Assembly (NCBI RefSeq): GCF_001729785.1
Contig: NZ_CP017183.1
Span: 372,001-436,000, forward strand
From: Enterobacter hormaechei subsp. xiangfangensis
Lineage (GTDB): Bacteria; Pseudomonadota; Gammaproteobacteria; Enterobacterales; Enterobacteriaceae
DNA length: 64,000 bases
Reading direction: 5' to 3'
In this document: one piece after another, positions 43,360 through 56,585 of the stretch
Numbering within the stretch: the stretch's first letter is position 1
Layout of the letters: the number at the start of each line of letters is the position of its first letter
The notes under the pieces: generated by a model
The model's database searches: none
What the model was told of the DNA's origin: nothing
The model's input: the letters and a program-made list of their open reading frames with translations, nothing else
Position numbers and translations under genes: made by a program

Positions 43360-46300
43360 TTACAAACTTCCCGCCGGGCGCGTACGCGCCGCTGACGTCA
43401 ACGTTCTTCCCGTCTTACGTCCGTCCAGCGTTTCCAGACGCATCTGGAACGGTGGGAACGGCATATCAATTCCGTGCTCGCGGAAGCCAGCCAGAATCAG
43501 CTGGTGGATCTCATGGCGCAGCGGCATACGGTGTCCCATCTCGGCGGCGTAGATACGCAGCTCGAAAATCTGGATCCCCTGCTGCAAATCAACCAGGAAG
43601 ACTTCCGGCGGTGGGTTGTCGATTACCAGCGAACAGCGTTCAGCAGCCGTATACAGGATCTGCGTCACCTCTTCGCTGTTGGCATCCGACGGAGCGGGTA
43701 CGGTCAGCACCACACGCGTGACGGAGTCGGACAGCGACCAGTTGATAAACTGCTCGGTGATAAATGCCTTGTTCGGGACGATGATCTCTTTACGGTCCCA
43801 GTCGCTGATGGTGGTGGCGCGGGTGTTGATCCTGGTGACGCTGCCGGTGAGATCGCGGATGGTCACCGTATCGCCAATTCGAATCGGCTTTTCAAACAGA
43901 ATGATCAGACCAGAAACGAAGTTGGCAAAAATCTCCTGTAAACCAAAGCCCAGGCCTACGGTCAGGGCGGCAACCAGCCATTGCAGTTTTGACCATTCGA
44001 TACCAATCATCGAGAAGCCAACCAGCCCACCAAACAGCATGATTAAATACTTGGTGATGGTGGTGATCGCATAGCCCGTGCCTGGGGTTAAATCCAGATG
44101 CTGCAACAGCGCCAGCTCCAGCAGGGCAGGGAAGTTACGGATCAGCTGGGTGGTGATGATCAGCACCAGAATCGCAATCAGCACGGCCCCTAAGGTGATG
44201 GGCTCCAGGCTTTCGACTCCCTGCACCGTGGACGTCACATCCCATAAAGAGATGTTCTCCAGGAAGCCAAACGCGGAGTGGATTTCTGACCACAGGTAGA
44301 TCACCGACAGCAGGGCAACCAGCATCAGAATTGAGCGTACCAGCCGCAGGGACTGAGTACTTATCGCATCCAGATCCAGTTCGACGTCATCAGCGTCTGT
44401 AGTCCCTTCGGTGCTGTTGACGTGGTTTGGCTCTTCCTCACCCCGCGCGCGCTGGGCCAGAATTTCTGCGCGACGATGTTTAGCACGGTCAAACGCCAGA
44501 CGACGACGCTGGATCAGCATGCCGCGGCGGATAACATGGTAGACCACCAGCAGCAGGAACCAGATGGCCACCGACGTTTCCAGTCGGGCGAGCAGCGCCT
44601 GCGACGTGGCGAGATAACCGACCGCTGCCGCCAGCATCGCCGCCAGCGGCGCGCTGAGCAGCAGGTTCCACAGCAGACGGTTTAACATGTTATCGCCGCT
44701 GCCGGTCTTGTCGAGATAGAGCGGGATCCCGGCGCGTTTCAGGCTGAGCGTCACTACCGCTAACGCCCCGCAGATCAGCATAAAGCACAGCCGTCCCAAC
44801 GAGCCGGAGAACTCCCGGTCATTGAGATTATCGAACATGATCAACGCCATAATCAGCGGCACAATCAGCCCGATACTCATCAGGTAGTAACGCATCGCCC
44901 GCGCAACGCGATTACGCGGCCAGCCAAAGTGAGCGATGAACAGACCATTTGGCCGCGCAAACGTGGCGCAAATCATCACCACCCACAGCAGCGGGACGGT
45001 GGCGGTCACGCCATCGCCAATCGCGACGGCAAGCGGGTAGGGCCAGGCTTCACGCAGTCCGTATCCGAGCGTCATCCACAGCACCGGCAGCGGAGACGCG
45101 ACCAGAATTGACCAGAACACCGTACGCAACGTCAGCCAGAAGTGATCCTGGGTTACTTTTCCCACTCGGGCGCTGGAGCGCTCAAGGAAACGGGTAAAGT
45201 GACGACGGGAATAAATACTGAAGCCCACCAGAATCAGCGCCCCCAGCAACGGGAAGATAGTCTCCTTACTGGTTATCATCATTACGCTGGCGAGGCCCAG
45301 CTGGCTAAAGGTGTCCAGCGAAATGAGGCGGCGCAGATCCTGCACGATCTCAATCGGCCAGGCGAAGGTCATCGGCCGCACGTCGGACGTCCAGAAAAGG
45401 TAACGGTGCGTGGCTTCGTTGACCTCTTTCAGCGCATCCTCCAGCTGGCTATTCGAGACTTTCAGCTTGGTCAGCTCAAGGATCAGCGTATCGCCCCCCT
45501 GCAACAGGGAATTGAGCAGTTCGCGTTGGGTGCGCAGCTGTGCTTCCAGAATACGACTTTGCTCGCCGGTGAGCGGCTGTCCGTCAGCCTGACGGATCTG
45601 GCGGATTTGCGGCTGCTTGTTGAGGAGATCTTCATAATGAAGACGCTGAACACGCAGCTGCGCCATCTCCGTATCAAGCTGCTGTGGTTTTGGCATCTCT
45701 GGCAGACGGGCCACCTGCGCGCGTAACGCTTCGCCCAACAGGTTAGACGAGCCAAGCCACTGGGACTGTTCACGCAGCGTGTTGAGTGCCTGACGAACCT
45801 GAAGGGTTTGATTGGTAGCCTGACGCTGCTGCGAGGCCACCAAATCCATGCGCTGCGCCTGCTGATTCAGCGCAGCAGAAAGCTCGCGGTTAACCTTAAA
45901 CTGGGCGACGATGCTGTCGGGCAGGTTAGCGCTGTTTTCGGCCAGTAACTCTGTGCTTTCCAGAGCACGTTCAGCTTCACGCTGACGCTGGCTGTTGAGT
46001 TGATTTCTCAGCGCCTGGAGATACGCATCCAGCTGCTGGCTCTGCTTCTGCGCCAGCTCGGAACGCATCCGCGACAGCTCCTGGCGGTTGTTAGCGGAAA
46101 GCTGCGCCAGCTCCAGTTCATCAACCAGGGCTTTTAGTCTGGCGGATTCCGCCTGCAACCCAAGATTTTGCGCCTGATTCTGCGGTGTGCTGCCTGTCTG
46201 CGTCCCGATGCGGCGTTCCACCTCATTTAACTGACGGCGGGCATCGGTTTGCTGCTGTGGAAGCTGACTGAGGGAATCGGCAATTTCACGCGCCCGTTCC

Positions 46301-46683
46301 TGCTCCTGCTGCGCCAGACGGCTTTTTTCCAGCAGCTGGCTGCTGACTTGCAGGATCTCCTGATTCAGCGCCTCGGACGTCATCCCCGCGGGGACCTGGC
46401 GTGGTTCATCGCGCAGGTTGTTTAGCTGCGAGCGCAGGGTCTGAGAGAGTTTGGGGAAATTGTCGATAACCTGTTGATACTGCTGCGCGCGCTCAAGGGA
46501 ACCCTTTCGTTCCTCAAGCGCGTTCAGTGCAGACTGGAGTGACTCAACGGTCTCCGGCTGAGCGGGTTTTGCCGCTTTTGCCTGCTCCAGCTCCTGGGTT
46601 ATCTGTTTGGCGTCGGGGGCCGTCGCTGCGTACGCCCCCATGCTGAGGCACCAGGCCATCAGTAATAAGATAATCGGGCGCAC
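43360..46683 (-). CDS. mscM: Miniconductance mechanosensitive channel MscM (YjeP)
   Basis: A 1107-residue inner-membrane channel that opens under membrane tension during hypo-osmotic shock. It has a signal peptide (MRPIILLLMAWCLSMGAYAA), a ~450-residue periplasmic domain rich in coiled-coil heptads, about 11 membrane segments, and the MscS core with VGLGFGLQEIFANFVSGLIIL as pore helix and a cytoplasmic beta domain. The GTG at 46683, after AAGGA, gives exactly the E. coli length; a frame extends to 46803 over psd. Its start overlaps the psd 3' region spacing by only 19 bases, so it is probably cotranscribed with psd. Confidence 0.96.
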   Translation of the reverse strand: MRPIILLLMAWCLSMGAYAATAPDAKQITQELEQAKAAKPAQPETVESLQSALNALEERKGSLERAQQYQQVIDNFPKLSQTLRSQLNNLRDEPRQVPAGMTSEALNQEILQVSSQLLEKSRLAQQEQERAREIADSLSQLPQQQTDARRQLNEVERRIGTQTGSTPQNQAQNLGLQAESARLKALVDELELAQLSANNRQELSRMRSELAQKQSQQLDAYLQALRNQLNSQRQREAERALESTELLAENSANLPDSIVAQFKVNRELSAALNQQAQRMDLVASQQRQATNQTLQVRQALNTLREQSQWLGSSNLLGEALRAQVARLPEMPKPQQLDTEMAQLRVQRLHYEDLLNKQPQIRQIRQADGQPLTGEQSRILEAQLRTQRELLNSLLQGGDTLILELTKLKVSNSQLEDALKEVNEATHRYLFWTSDVRPMTFAWPIEIVQDLRRLISLDTFSQLGLASVMMITSKETIFPLLGALILVGFSIYSRRHFTRFLERSSARVGKVTQDHFWLTLRTVFWSILVASPLPVLWMTLGYGLREAWPYPLAVAIGDGVTATVPLLWVVMICATFARPNGLFIAHFGWPRNRVARAMRYYLMSIGLIVPLIMALIMFDNLNDREFSGSLGRLCFMLICGALAVVTLSLKRAGIPLYLDKTGSGDNMLNRLLWNLLLSAPLAAMLAAAVGYLATSQALLARLETSVAIWFLLLVVYHVIRRGMLIQRRRLAFDRAKHRRAEILAQRARGEEEPNHVNSTEGTTDADDVELDLDAISTQSLRLVRSILMLVALLSVIYLWSEIHSAFGFLENISLWDVTSTVQGVESLEPITLGAVLIAILVLIITTQLIRNFPALLELALLQHLDLTPGTGYAITTITKYLIMLFGGLVGFSMIGIEWSKLQWLVAALTVGLGFGLQEIFANFVSGLIILFEKPIRIGDTVTIRDLTGSVTRINTRATTISDWDRKEIIVPNKAFITEQFINWSLSDSVTRVVLTVPAPSDANSEEVTQILYTAAERCSLVIDNPPPEVFLVDLQQGIQIFELRIYAAEMGHRMPLRHEIHQLILAGFREHGIDMPFPPFQMRLETLDGRKTGRTLTSAARTRPAGSL

Positions 46684-46702
46684 GTCAGCGATCCTTCTGT
46701 TG

Positions 46703-47671
46703 TTAGCCTTCGTCTTTTTTGTCGTCAACCAGCGGGCTGGCGTCGTGCTCGGCTTTGATCTCATCTTCCGGCAACGGGGCTGGCGCAACGTCTGGTGTTG
46801 CAAAGACCTCCGTCGATACTGCCAGAGGCTGGCCGAGTTTGGTCACGGACAGGCTTTCCAGCTCGTCGACCAGGTTAACTTTGCCCGGAGCGAACAGGTT
46901 GATGACCGTTGAGCCCAGCTTGAAGCGGCCCATTTCCTGACCTTTCAGCAGGGCCACAGAACCTTCTTCTTCGCCGGCAGGCCAGGTCCAGCGCTTGATC
47001 ACGCCTTCGCGTGGCGGAGTAATGGTGCCCGCCCAGACGGTTTCGATGCTGCCTACAATGGTAGCACCCACCAGAATCTGCGCCATTGGGCCAAATTCAG
47101 TATCAAACAGGCAGATGACGCGCTCGTTACGGGCAAACAGGTTAGGAACGTTTTGCGCCGTCAGGTGATTGACGGAGAACAGATCCCCCGGCACGTAGAT
47201 CATCTCGCGCAGAATACCGTTACACGGCATATGCACGCGGTGGTAATCGCGCGGGGAGAGATAGGTGGTCGCGAAAGTCCCGTTACGGAACAGATCGGCC
47301 ATTATGTAGTTACCGGCCAGCAGCGCTTCCAGGCTGTAGTTATGGCCTTTCGCCTGCAAAATTTTGTCGTCTTCAATTTTACCCAGCTGGCTGATCACGC
47401 CGTCCGCTGGCATCACCAGCACGTTCGGGTCGGTATTCAGCGGGCGCACTTCATCGCGCAGCGGACGCACAAAAAATTCGTTGAAGGTACGATAGCTTGC
47501 CGTATCCGGCTTCTGCGCTTCTTTCATGTCGACCTTGTAGTATTTCACGAACAGGTCGATGACCAGTTTGGTCAGCCAGCCCGCTCGTTTGCTCGCGCCC
47601 CAGCCCGCCAGGCGAGTGAGCCACAGTTTCGGCAGAATGTATTGAAGCGAAAGTTTAAATGAGTTTAACAA
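46703..47671 (-). CDS. psd: Phosphatidylserine decarboxylase proenzyme
   Basis: Makes phosphatidylethanolamine from phosphatidylserine at the inner membrane. The 322-residue proenzyme cleaves itself at the LGST motif (in [13 protein letters not shown]), turning the serine into the pyruvoyl cofactor. The start is a TTG at 47671 after GGAGG, as in E. coli ([15 protein letters not shown]). The frame from the ATG at 47713 would add 14 unlike residues. It is followed by mscM in an apparent psd-mscM unit; rsgA lies upstream. Confidence 0.96.
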   Translation of the reverse strand: MLNSFKLSLQYILPKLWLTRLAGWGASKRAGWLTKLVIDLFVKYYKVDMKEAQKPDTASYRTFNEFFVRPLRDEVRPLNTDPNVLVMPADGVISQLGKIEDDKILQAKGHNYSLEALLAGNYIMADLFRNGTFATTYLSPRDYHRVHMPCNGILREMIYVPGDLFSVNHLTAQNVPNLFARNERVICLFDTEFGPMAQILVGATIVGSIETVWAGTITPPREGVIKRWTWPAGEEEGSVALLKGQEMGRFKLGSTVINLFAPGKVNLVDELESLSVTKLGQPLAVSTEVFATPDVAPAPLPEDEIKAEHDASPLVDDKKDEG

Positions 47672-47768
47672 GGTAGCCTCCAGGCCATTGTTTTGTCGTT
47701 CCTGATCCGGCATTACGCTGCCGGAACCTGAAAAAAGGGGACGATTTTAGCGACGCTTAGCTTAGTTG

Positions 47769-48821
47769 TCAGTTATCAGAATCAGAAAAGTTTTTACGCG
47801 TTTTTACCTGGTCCATGCTTTCGAGAATACGGTGGTAATTTTCGAAACGGGTTTCCGCAATTTCTCCGTTCTCTACCGCTTCGCGGATGGCGCAGCCCGG
47901 ATCGTTGTCATGTTTACAGTCGCGGTATTTGCAAGCGCCTAAATAGTCATGGAATTCGACAAATCCGTTAAAGATTTGTTCCGGCTCGAGATGCCAGAGA
48001 CCAAATTCACGCACGCCCGGGGAGTCAATCACATCGCCGCCGTGCGGGAAGTGATAGAGACGTGAGGCGGTGGTGGTGTGCTGGCCCAGCCCGGAGACGT
48101 CCGACACATCGTTGGTCAGGATCTCCTGCTGAAGGCCGAGCAGATTGTTAAGCAGGCTGGATTTACCCACGCCGGACTGCCCTGCAAAGATGCTGATGCG
48201 GTCGGTTAGCGCATCTTCCAGCGGCTTCAGGCCGTCTTTGGTGCGGCTGGAAACCATCAACACGCGATAGCCAATGTTGCGGTAAATATCCATCTGCTCA
48301 TTGACAAAGGCCATGGCCTCGTCATCCAGCAGATCGATTTTATTCAGCACGATAAGCGGCTCAACCTGTAGCGTTTCGCAGGCCACCAGATAACGGTCAA
48401 TAATGTTGAGTGAAAGCTCAGGCAAAATCGCCGAAACGATCACGATCTGGTTAATGTTGGCGGCAATGGGCTTCACGCCGTCGTAGAAATCCGGACGGGT
48501 CAGAACCGACGTGCGTTCATGCACGGCTTCAACGATACCTTTAACCGTTACCCCTTCTGCCGCCTCTTTGCCTGGACGCCAGACCACGCGGTCACCGGTC
48601 ACCAGGGAACGGATGGTGCGACGGATATTGCAACGGTGGATATCCCCGTCGGCAGATTCGACATCGGCGTGCATGCCGAAGCGGCTAATCACAACGCCTT
48701 CTGTCGCTTCGCCAAACAGGTTGTCGTCGTAATCGGGCTTCTCCGTAGTGGTTTTAAGACGGCGCTGGTGATTTGCATTCACGCGGCGCTGCTGCCCTTT
48801 GGAGAGTTTATTTTTACTCAA
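47769..48821 (-). CDS. rsgA: Ribosome small-subunit GTPase RsgA
   Basis: A circularly permuted GTPase that checks the decoding site of maturing 30S subunits. The 350-residue protein has an N-terminal basic OB domain, the motifs in order NKIDLL (G4), [12 protein letters not shown] (G1) and DSPGVREFG (G3), then a zinc knuckle [14 protein letters not shown]. The start is a TTG at 48821 ([13 protein letters not shown]) after CAGGAG; an ATG at 48854 lies before the Shine-Dalgarno. Divergent from orn. Confidence 0.96.
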   Translation of the reverse strand: MSKNKLSKGQQRRVNANHQRRLKTTTEKPDYDDNLFGEATEGVVISRFGMHADVESADGDIHRCNIRRTIRSLVTGDRVVWRPGKEAAEGVTVKGIVEAVHERTSVLTRPDFYDGVKPIAANINQIVIVSAILPELSLNIIDRYLVACETLQVEPLIVLNKIDLLDDEAMAFVNEQMDIYRNIGYRVLMVSSRTKDGLKPLEDALTDRISIFAGQSGVGKSSLLNNLLGLQQEILTNDVSDVSGLGQHTTTASRLYHFPHGGDVIDSPGVREFGLWHLEPEQIFNGFVEFHDYLGACKYRDCKHDNDPGCAIREAVENGEIAETRFENYHRILESMDQVKTRKNFSDSDN

Positions 48822-48928
48822 TCGCGCTGGCTCCTGGTCGCCCGTAGCGGGCAAAACCTCTATGATACACTCTAATTAATACTAGTTAACCTGCTACTGC
48901 CGGTTATGCGAGAAGGGTGGAAAATAAC

Positions 48929-49474
48929 ATGAGCGCGGACGAAAACAACCTGATTTGGATCGATCTGGAGATGACCGGCCTTGATCCCGAGCGCGATCGC
49001 ATTATTGAGATCGCCACACTGGTCACCGATGCCAACCTCAATATTCTGGCGGAAGGCCCAACGATTGCCGTGCACCAGTCCGATGACCAGCTTGCGCTGA
49101 TGGATGAGTGGAACGTGCGTACCCATACCGGCAGCGGGCTGGTGGAACGCGTGAAGGCCAGCACCCTGGGCGACCGCGAAGCGGAGCTGGCGACGCTTGA
49201 ATTTCTGAAGCAGTGGGTGCCGGCAGGAAAATCGCCTATCTGTGGCAACAGCATTGGTCAGGATCGTCGTTTCCTGTTTAAGTACATGCCGGAGCTGGAG
49301 TCCTACTTCCACTACCGCTATCTGGATGTGAGCACCCTGAAAGAGCTGGCCCGCCGCTGGAAACCGGAAATTCTCGACGGCTTCACAAAGCAGGGGACGC
49401 ACCAGGCGATGGATGACATCCGTGAGTCTGTTGCGGAGCTGGCGTACTATCGCGAAAACTTTATTAAGCTCTGA
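48929..49474 (+). CDS. orn: Oligoribonuclease
   Basis: A 181-residue DEDDh exonuclease that degrades 2-5-nt RNAs, including pGpG from c-di-GMP turnover; essential in E. coli. The acidic residues lie in [10 protein letters not shown], in [11 protein letters not shown] and in [10 protein letters not shown], with the catalytic histidine in the last. The ATG at 48929 is preferred over 48917 by similarity to E. coli ([14 protein letters not shown]). Confidence 0.97.
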   Translation: MSADENNLIWIDLEMTGLDPERDRIIEIATLVTDANLNILAEGPTIAVHQSDDQLALMDEWNVRTHTGSGLVERVKASTLGDREAELATLEFLKQWVPAGKSPICGNSIGQDRRFLFKYMPELESYFHYRYLDVSTLKELARRWKPEILDGFTKQGTHQAMDDIRESVAELAYYRENFIKL

Positions 49475-49582
49475 TTTTGCGATCCGGCGCCTTGCGTGGC
49501 CGGGTTTTTGTCGCTAAATTGTTCAGCTTGCCGATTAAATAAGCACTTGAACTGAATTTCAAAAAAATCGCTTTGAGGGGGG

Positions 49583-49610
49583 TTGCAGCTAAACGGATTT
49601 CTCGTATAAT
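49583..49610 (+). promoter_or_regulatory. Promoter of the tRNA-Gly cluster
   Basis: TTGCAG (49583-49588), 16-base spacer, TATAAT (49605-49610), then the GC-rich discriminator GCGCCTCC. The -10 plus discriminator is identical to the rrn P1 promoter of this window over 14 bases, indicating shared stringent control. Confidence 0.88.
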
Positions 49611-49670
49611 GCGCCTCCCGTAACGACAGAGAATTACACGTTACGACAGCAACAAAAGCAGTACAGATTT

Positions 49671-49746
<76 letters not shown>

Positions 49747-49791
49747 AAATTTGAAAAGTATCGCAAGATACGCCAGCACCAGAACACCCAA

Positions 49792-49867
<76 letters not shown>

Positions 49868-49912
49868 AAATTTGAAAGTATCGCAAGATACGCATAGCAC
49901 CAGAACACCCAA

Positions 49913-49988
<76 letters not shown>

Positions 49989-50258
49989 AATTCTTCTTCA
50001 TCTCCAGATTATCCACAGCGAAGTGCTTCGTTGGGGACCTTTTCTATTATGTCTGAAATACTCTTGTGAACAGAGTTATCCACAGAAACCGTGATAAAAC
50101 CAGTCTCTACGAAATGTTAGCAGGGTGAATAATATCTTCGTAATTACCTGTAATTTATGAAGAAAATTTGATTTCAAAATGTTATTGAGATCACTTGACC
50201 TGTTTGCCAGAGCTGATGGCGCCTGAATTCTTATTTTTATTCACAGCCTGTGAATATA
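49989..50258. other. datA: datA-like DnaA-box cluster
   Basis: A 270-bp gap between glyY and queG holds five DnaA-box-like 9-mers: TTATCCACA at 50009 and 50076 (perfect), TTATTCACA at 50237 (consensus), and one-mismatch boxes on the minus strand at 50132-50124 (TTATTCACC) and 50257-50249 (ATATTCACA). E. coli datA, which titrates DnaA and promotes hydrolysis of DnaA-ATP with IHF, lies at this same place with five boxes. The IHF site is uncertain; the AT-rich 50140-50190 part is the likely region. A small hairpin at 50017-50032 may end the tRNA transcript. Confidence 0.82.
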
Positions 50259-51396
50259 TCACACATCCCGCGGCAGTCCTTTTTCAATCACCCTGACCAG
50301 GCGCTGTTTCTTCGGTAACTGCACTTCAACCACGCCGGCATTTCGCTTCTCAATTTGCTGCGCAATCGCCCATTCTATGTGCTCATCAAGAAGTGGGTGC
50401 TCACCTCTACGGCTTTCGAGCGCCTGAAGATTTGCCTCATCCCACGGGGCATTCCCCAGCGCAACGGCCACATTACGCAGCCAGCGCAGGTGGCCGATAC
50501 GACGTATGGCGGAACCCTCCGTCACCTTCAGGAACCAGGCTTCGCTCCAGGCGAACAGTTCGATCAACTGCGGGGCATGTAACGCCTTGCGCGGACTGAA
50601 GTCTTCTTCGTCCGTCAACTGTGAATAACGGTTCCACGGACAAATCAGCTGACAGTCATCACAGCCGTAGATGCGGTTGCCAATAAGCGGACGAAACTCC
50701 TCTGGAATAGCGCCTTCCAGCTCGATAGTGAGATAAGAGATACAGCGGCGCGCATCAACGGTATACGGTTCGACAATCGCGCCCGTCGGGCAGATGGTCA
50801 TACAGGCCACACAGCGGCCACAACCTTCTTCCACCGGACTGTCTACCGGAAGAGGTAAATCAATCAGTAGTTCACCCAGGAAAAAGAATGAGCCCGCGTC
50901 GCGGCTTAAGATAAGTGAGTGCTTACCTGTCCAGCCGAGCCCGGCTTTTTCGGCGATCGGGCGCTCAAGAATAGGCGCAGAATCGACAAAGGGTCTAAAA
51001 TTCAGCGAAACACAGTGCTGCTGAATGGTTTCCCCGAGCTTTTTTAGACGGTTGCGCAGAAGTTTGTGGTAATCACGCCCCAGCGCGTATCGGCTGACGT
51101 AACCCAGAGAGGGATTTTTTAGCGTGCGCGCAAAGGCCGCGTTAGCGGGCAGATAGTTCATGCGTACGCTAATAACGCGCAGCGTACCCGGCAACAGCTC
51201 GTGGGGGCGGGCACGCATCATACCGTGACGCGCCATCCACTCCATCTCGCCGTGGTATTGTTTATCCAGCCATGCCTGGAGCTTAGGCTCACTGGCAGAG
51301 AGGTCGGTGTCAGTAATACCGACCTTCTGGAAGCCCAGTTCAGCACCCCACTGTTTTATTTTTTGCGCTAATTCATTGAGATCGAGGGGCTGTGAC

Positions 51397-51398
<2 letters not shown>
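50259..51398 (-). CDS. queG: Epoxyqueuosine reductase
   Basis: The last enzyme of queuosine synthesis, reducing epoxyqueuosine in tRNA to queuosine with cobalamin and two [4Fe-4S] clusters. The 379-residue protein has the cluster motifs CGRCVACMTICPTGAI and CDDCQLICPW and a C-terminal HEAT-like part. The ATG at 51398 gives MSQPLDLNELAQ as in E. coli; a frame extends to 51503. Its start codon overlaps that of the divergent nnr. Confidence 0.96.
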
Positions 51399-53374
<1,976 letters not shown>

Positions 53375-53390
53375 GCGTAGGGATAACGGG

Positions 53391-54731
53391 ATGATTAATC
53401 GCGTTAAAGGTTGGGTGCTGGCTGCCACGGTCCTGCTGTGCGCGCAGGTCGGGGCGGCCAGCCTCTCGGATATTCAGGTGTCGAATGGCGATAGCCAGGC
53501 CCGCATTACGTTCAGCTTTATGGGCGATCCTGAATATGCTTTCTCACAAATCGACAGCCGCAGCGTGGCGCTCGATATTAAACAGACCGGGGTGATCCAG
53601 GGGCTGCCGCTCCAGTTCAGCGGCAACAATCTGGTGAAAAGCATCCGTTCGGGAACGCCGAAGGATACGCAGTCTCTGCGTCTGGTGGTCGATCTCACCG
53701 AAAAGGGCAAAACGAAGGCGGTTAAGCAGCAAAACGGCGCCAATTATACGGTGGTCTTTACCATTAATGCTGATGTTCCGCCGCCTCCACCGCCTGCACC
53801 TGTTGTAGCAAAACGCGTGGAAGCGCCGGTTTATACCCCAAGGCCGTCTGAGCCAGCCCGTAATCCGTTTAAATCACAAAATGACCGACTTACCGCCGTG
53901 ACCAGCAGCAACACGGTGACGCGTCCGGCGGTCAGCGCGCGGCGAACACCGGTCAGTGGCGACAAAGTGATTATCGCCATCGACGCCGGACACGGCGGGC
54001 AAGATCCTGGCGCGATTGGCCCGGGCGGCACGCGGGAGAAAAACGTCACTATCGCCATTGCCCGTAAGCTGCGTGCGCTTCTGAATGACGATCCGATGTT
54101 TAAAGGGGTCATGACCCGCGACGGAGATTACTTTATTTCAGTGATGGGACGCTCGGATGTGGCGCGTAAGCAAAACGCCAACTTCCTGGTGTCGATTCAC
54201 GCGGATGCTGCGCCGAACCGTAACGCCACCGGCGCGTCGGTATGGGTGCTGTCGAACCGTCGAGCCAACAGTGAAATGGCGAACTGGCTTGAAGAGCACG
54301 AGAAGCAATCTGAACTGTTAGGCGGGGCAGGCGATGTGCTGGCAAACAGCCAGGCCGATCCGTATCTCAGCCAGGCGGTACTGGATTTACAGTTCGGTCA
54401 TTCTCAGCGCGTCGGGTATGATGTCGCCACTAACGTACTGAGCCAGCTGCAAAGCATTGGATCGCTGCATAAGCGTCGCCCGGAGCATGCAAGCCTTGGT
54501 GTCCTGCGTTCGCCGGATATCCCGTCGATTCTGGTAGAGACGGGCTTTATCAGTAACCATGGTGAAGAGCGTTTACTGGGAAGCGACAGCTATCAGCAGC
54601 AAATTGCCGAAGCGATTTATAACGGTCTGCGTAAATACTTTGACGCGCATCCGCTTCAGTCTGCGCCGCAGGGCGGGGCAGCCCAGACGGCAAGCGCCGC
54701 GCTGCCGGGTGAAATGACCGCGACTAATTAA
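53391..54731 (+). CDS. amiB: N-acetylmuramoyl-L-alanine amidase AmiB
   Basis: A periplasmic zinc amidase that splits septal peptidoglycan for daughter-cell separation, activated by EnvC. The 446-residue protein has a signal peptide ending VGAA, an AMIN domain (~25-125), a proline-rich linker (PPPPPPAP at ~130), and an amidase_3 domain with zinc motif [19 protein letters not shown] and [11 protein letters not shown]. An inserted helix around [26 protein letters not shown], shown as [17 protein letters not shown], is the autoinhibitory segment. A GGGATAACGGG precedes the ATG. Confidence 0.96.
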   Translation: MINRVKGWVLAATVLLCAQVGAASLSDIQVSNGDSQARITFSFMGDPEYAFSQIDSRSVALDIKQTGVIQGLPLQFSGNNLVKSIRSGTPKDTQSLRLVVDLTEKGKTKAVKQQNGANYTVVFTINADVPPPPPPAPVVAKRVEAPVYTPRPSEPARNPFKSQNDRLTAVTSSNTVTRPAVSARRTPVSGDKVIIAIDAGHGGQDPGAIGPGGTREKNVTIAIARKLRALLNDDPMFKGVMTRDGDYFISVMGRSDVARKQNANFLVSIHADAAPNRNATGASVWVLSNRRANSEMANWLEEHEKQSELLGGAGDVLANSQADPYLSQAVLDLQFGHSQRVGYDVATNVLSQLQSIGSLHKRRPEHASLGVLRSPDIPSILVETGFISNHGEERLLGSDSYQQQIAEAIYNGLRKYFDAHPLQSAPQGGAAQTASAALPGEMTATN

Positions 54732-54740
54732 GGAGAGTTC

Positions 54741-56585
54741 ATGCCGATTCAGGTTCTACCGCCGCAGCTCGCGAACCAAATCGCCGCCGGTGAGGTGGTG
54801 GAACGCCCTGCGTCGGTGGTGAAGGAACTGGTGGAAAACAGCCTCGATGCAGGGGCGACCCGCATTGATATCGATATCGAACGCGGGGGCGCAAAGCTTA
54901 TCCGCATTCGTGATAACGGCTGTGGCATCAAAAAGGACGAACTGGCGCTGGCGCTGGCGCGTCATGCCACCAGTAAAATTGCCTCACTTGACGATCTGGA
55001 AGCGATTATAAGCCTGGGTTTTCGCGGCGAAGCGCTGGCCAGTATCAGCTCCGTTTCCCGCTTAACGTTGACCTCCCGCACGGCCGACCAGCAGGAAGCC
55101 TGGCAGGCCTACGCCGAAGGGCGTGATATGGACGTCACGGTTAAACCTGCGGCGCACCCGGTAGGCACCACGCTTGAAGTGCTGGATCTCTTCTATAACA
55201 CGCCCGCCCGGCGCAAGTTTATGCGAACCGAGAAGACCGAATTCGGACATATCGACGAGATCATCCGCCGCATCGCGCTGGCGCGCTTTGATGTCACGAT
55301 CAACCTTAGCCATAACGGCAAAGTGATGCGCCAGTATCGCGCAGTGGCGGAAGGCGGGCAAAAAGAGCGTCGGTTGGGCGCCATCTGCGGCACACCGTTT
55401 CTGGAAAAGGCGCTGGCCATTGAGTGGCAGCATGGCGATCTGGCCCTGCGTGGCTGGGTTGCCGATCCGTACGCCAGCAGCGCCGCGTTCGCAGAAATTC
55501 AGTATTGCTACGTCAACGGCCGCATGATGCGCGACCGCCTGATTAACCACGCTATTCGACAGGCCTGCGAAGATAAGCTCGGCGCCGATCAACAGCCCGC
55601 CTTTGTGCTTTATCTGGAGATCGACCCGCACCAGGTTGACGTTAACGTGCACCCCGCCAAGCACGAGGTGCGTTTCCACCAGTCGCGCCTGGTGCATGAT
55701 TTCATCTACCAGGGCGTTGCCGCTGTATTGCAGCAGCAGGCAGAGCCAGAGTTGCCGCTGGCAAAAGAAGAGCCCGCGCCGCGCCCACTGCCGGAAAACC
55801 GCGTGGCGGCCGGGCGTAACCATTTTGCCGAACCGGCGGTCGCGCGCGAGCCGGCTGCTCCACGTTTATCCCCGGCGGGCAACGCGCCGCGACCAACCGG
55901 TGCCAACTATCCCAACGCTCAGCCGGGCTACCACAAACAGCAGGGGGCGCTGTACCGCAAACTGCTGGATACGCCGGCGGTGGAGCATAAAGAGCACATC
56001 ACGGTTTCAACCCCCTCTCTGGATGGGCATAGCCAGAGTTTTGGTCGGGTATTGACCATTATTGCTCCCGACATGGCGTTGCTTGAACGCGAAGGTAAAC
56101 TGCTGTTGCTGGCGCTTTCCGTGGCGGAGCGCTGGCTCAAACAGGCGCAGTTAACCCCGGGGGTGAATGCCGCCTGCGCGCAGCCGCTGTTGATCCCCGT
56201 TCGCCTGAAAATATCCCCTGAAGAAACAGGGGTTTTGCGGCGCGTGCAGACGCAACTGGCCGAAATGGGGATTGAAATCGTACTGGACGCGCAGCATGTG
56301 ACAATTCGCGCAGTGCCTTTACCCTTACGCCAACAAAATTTACAAAACTTGATTCCTGAACTGATAGGCTACCTGGCGCAGCAAACGACGTTTGATGCCG
56401 CCGATACCGCGCAGTGGATCGCCCGCCATCTGGCCAGCGAGCATGCACCGTGGAGTATGGCGCAGGCGATTACCGTTCTGGCGGAGGTGGAGCGCCTCTG
56501 TCCACAGCTGGTGAAAGCGCCTCCAGGTGGTTTGTTACAACCTGTTGATTTACAAACGGCGATGACCGCCCTGAAACATGACTGA
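54741..56585 (+). CDS. mutL: DNA mismatch repair protein MutL
   Basis: The 614-residue ATPase links MutS to MutH and UvrD in methyl-directed repair. GHKL ATPase motifs are intact: E29 in [12 protein letters not shown]58 in RDNGCGI, and GFRGEAL at 93-99. A variable proline/alanine-rich linker (~340-400) leads to the C-terminal dimerisation domain. As in E. coli, no endonuclease DQHA motif is present. It starts 9 bases after amiB and overlaps miaA by 8. Confidence 0.97.
   Translation: MPIQVLPPQLANQIAAGEVVERPASVVKELVENSLDAGATRIDIDIERGGAKLIRIRDNGCGIKKDELALALARHATSKIASLDDLEAIISLGFRGEALASISSVSRLTLTSRTADQQEAWQAYAEGRDMDVTVKPAAHPVGTTLEVLDLFYNTPARRKFMRTEKTEFGHIDEIIRRIALARFDVTINLSHNGKVMRQYRAVAEGGQKERRLGAICGTPFLEKALAIEWQHGDLALRGWVADPYASSAAFAEIQYCYVNGRMMRDRLINHAIRQACEDKLGADQQPAFVLYLEIDPHQVDVNVHPAKHEVRFHQSRLVHDFIYQGVAAVLQQQAEPELPLAKEEPAPRPLPENRVAAGRNHFAEPAVAREPAAPRLSPAGNAPRPTGANYPNAQPGYHKQQGALYRKLLDTPAVEHKEHITVSTPSLDGHSQSFGRVLTIIAPDMALLEREGKLLLLALSVAERWLKQAQLTPGVNAACAQPLLIPVRLKISPEETGVLRRVQTQLAEMGIEIVLDAQHVTIRAVPLPLRQQNLQNLIPELIGYLAQQTTFDAADTAQWIARHLASEHAPWSMAQAITVLAEVERLCPQLVKAPPGGLLQPVDLQTAMTALKHD

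Noticed and set aside
44929..46100. Plus-strand frames opposite mscM
   Set aside because: They are shadows of a well-conserved 1107-residue gene.
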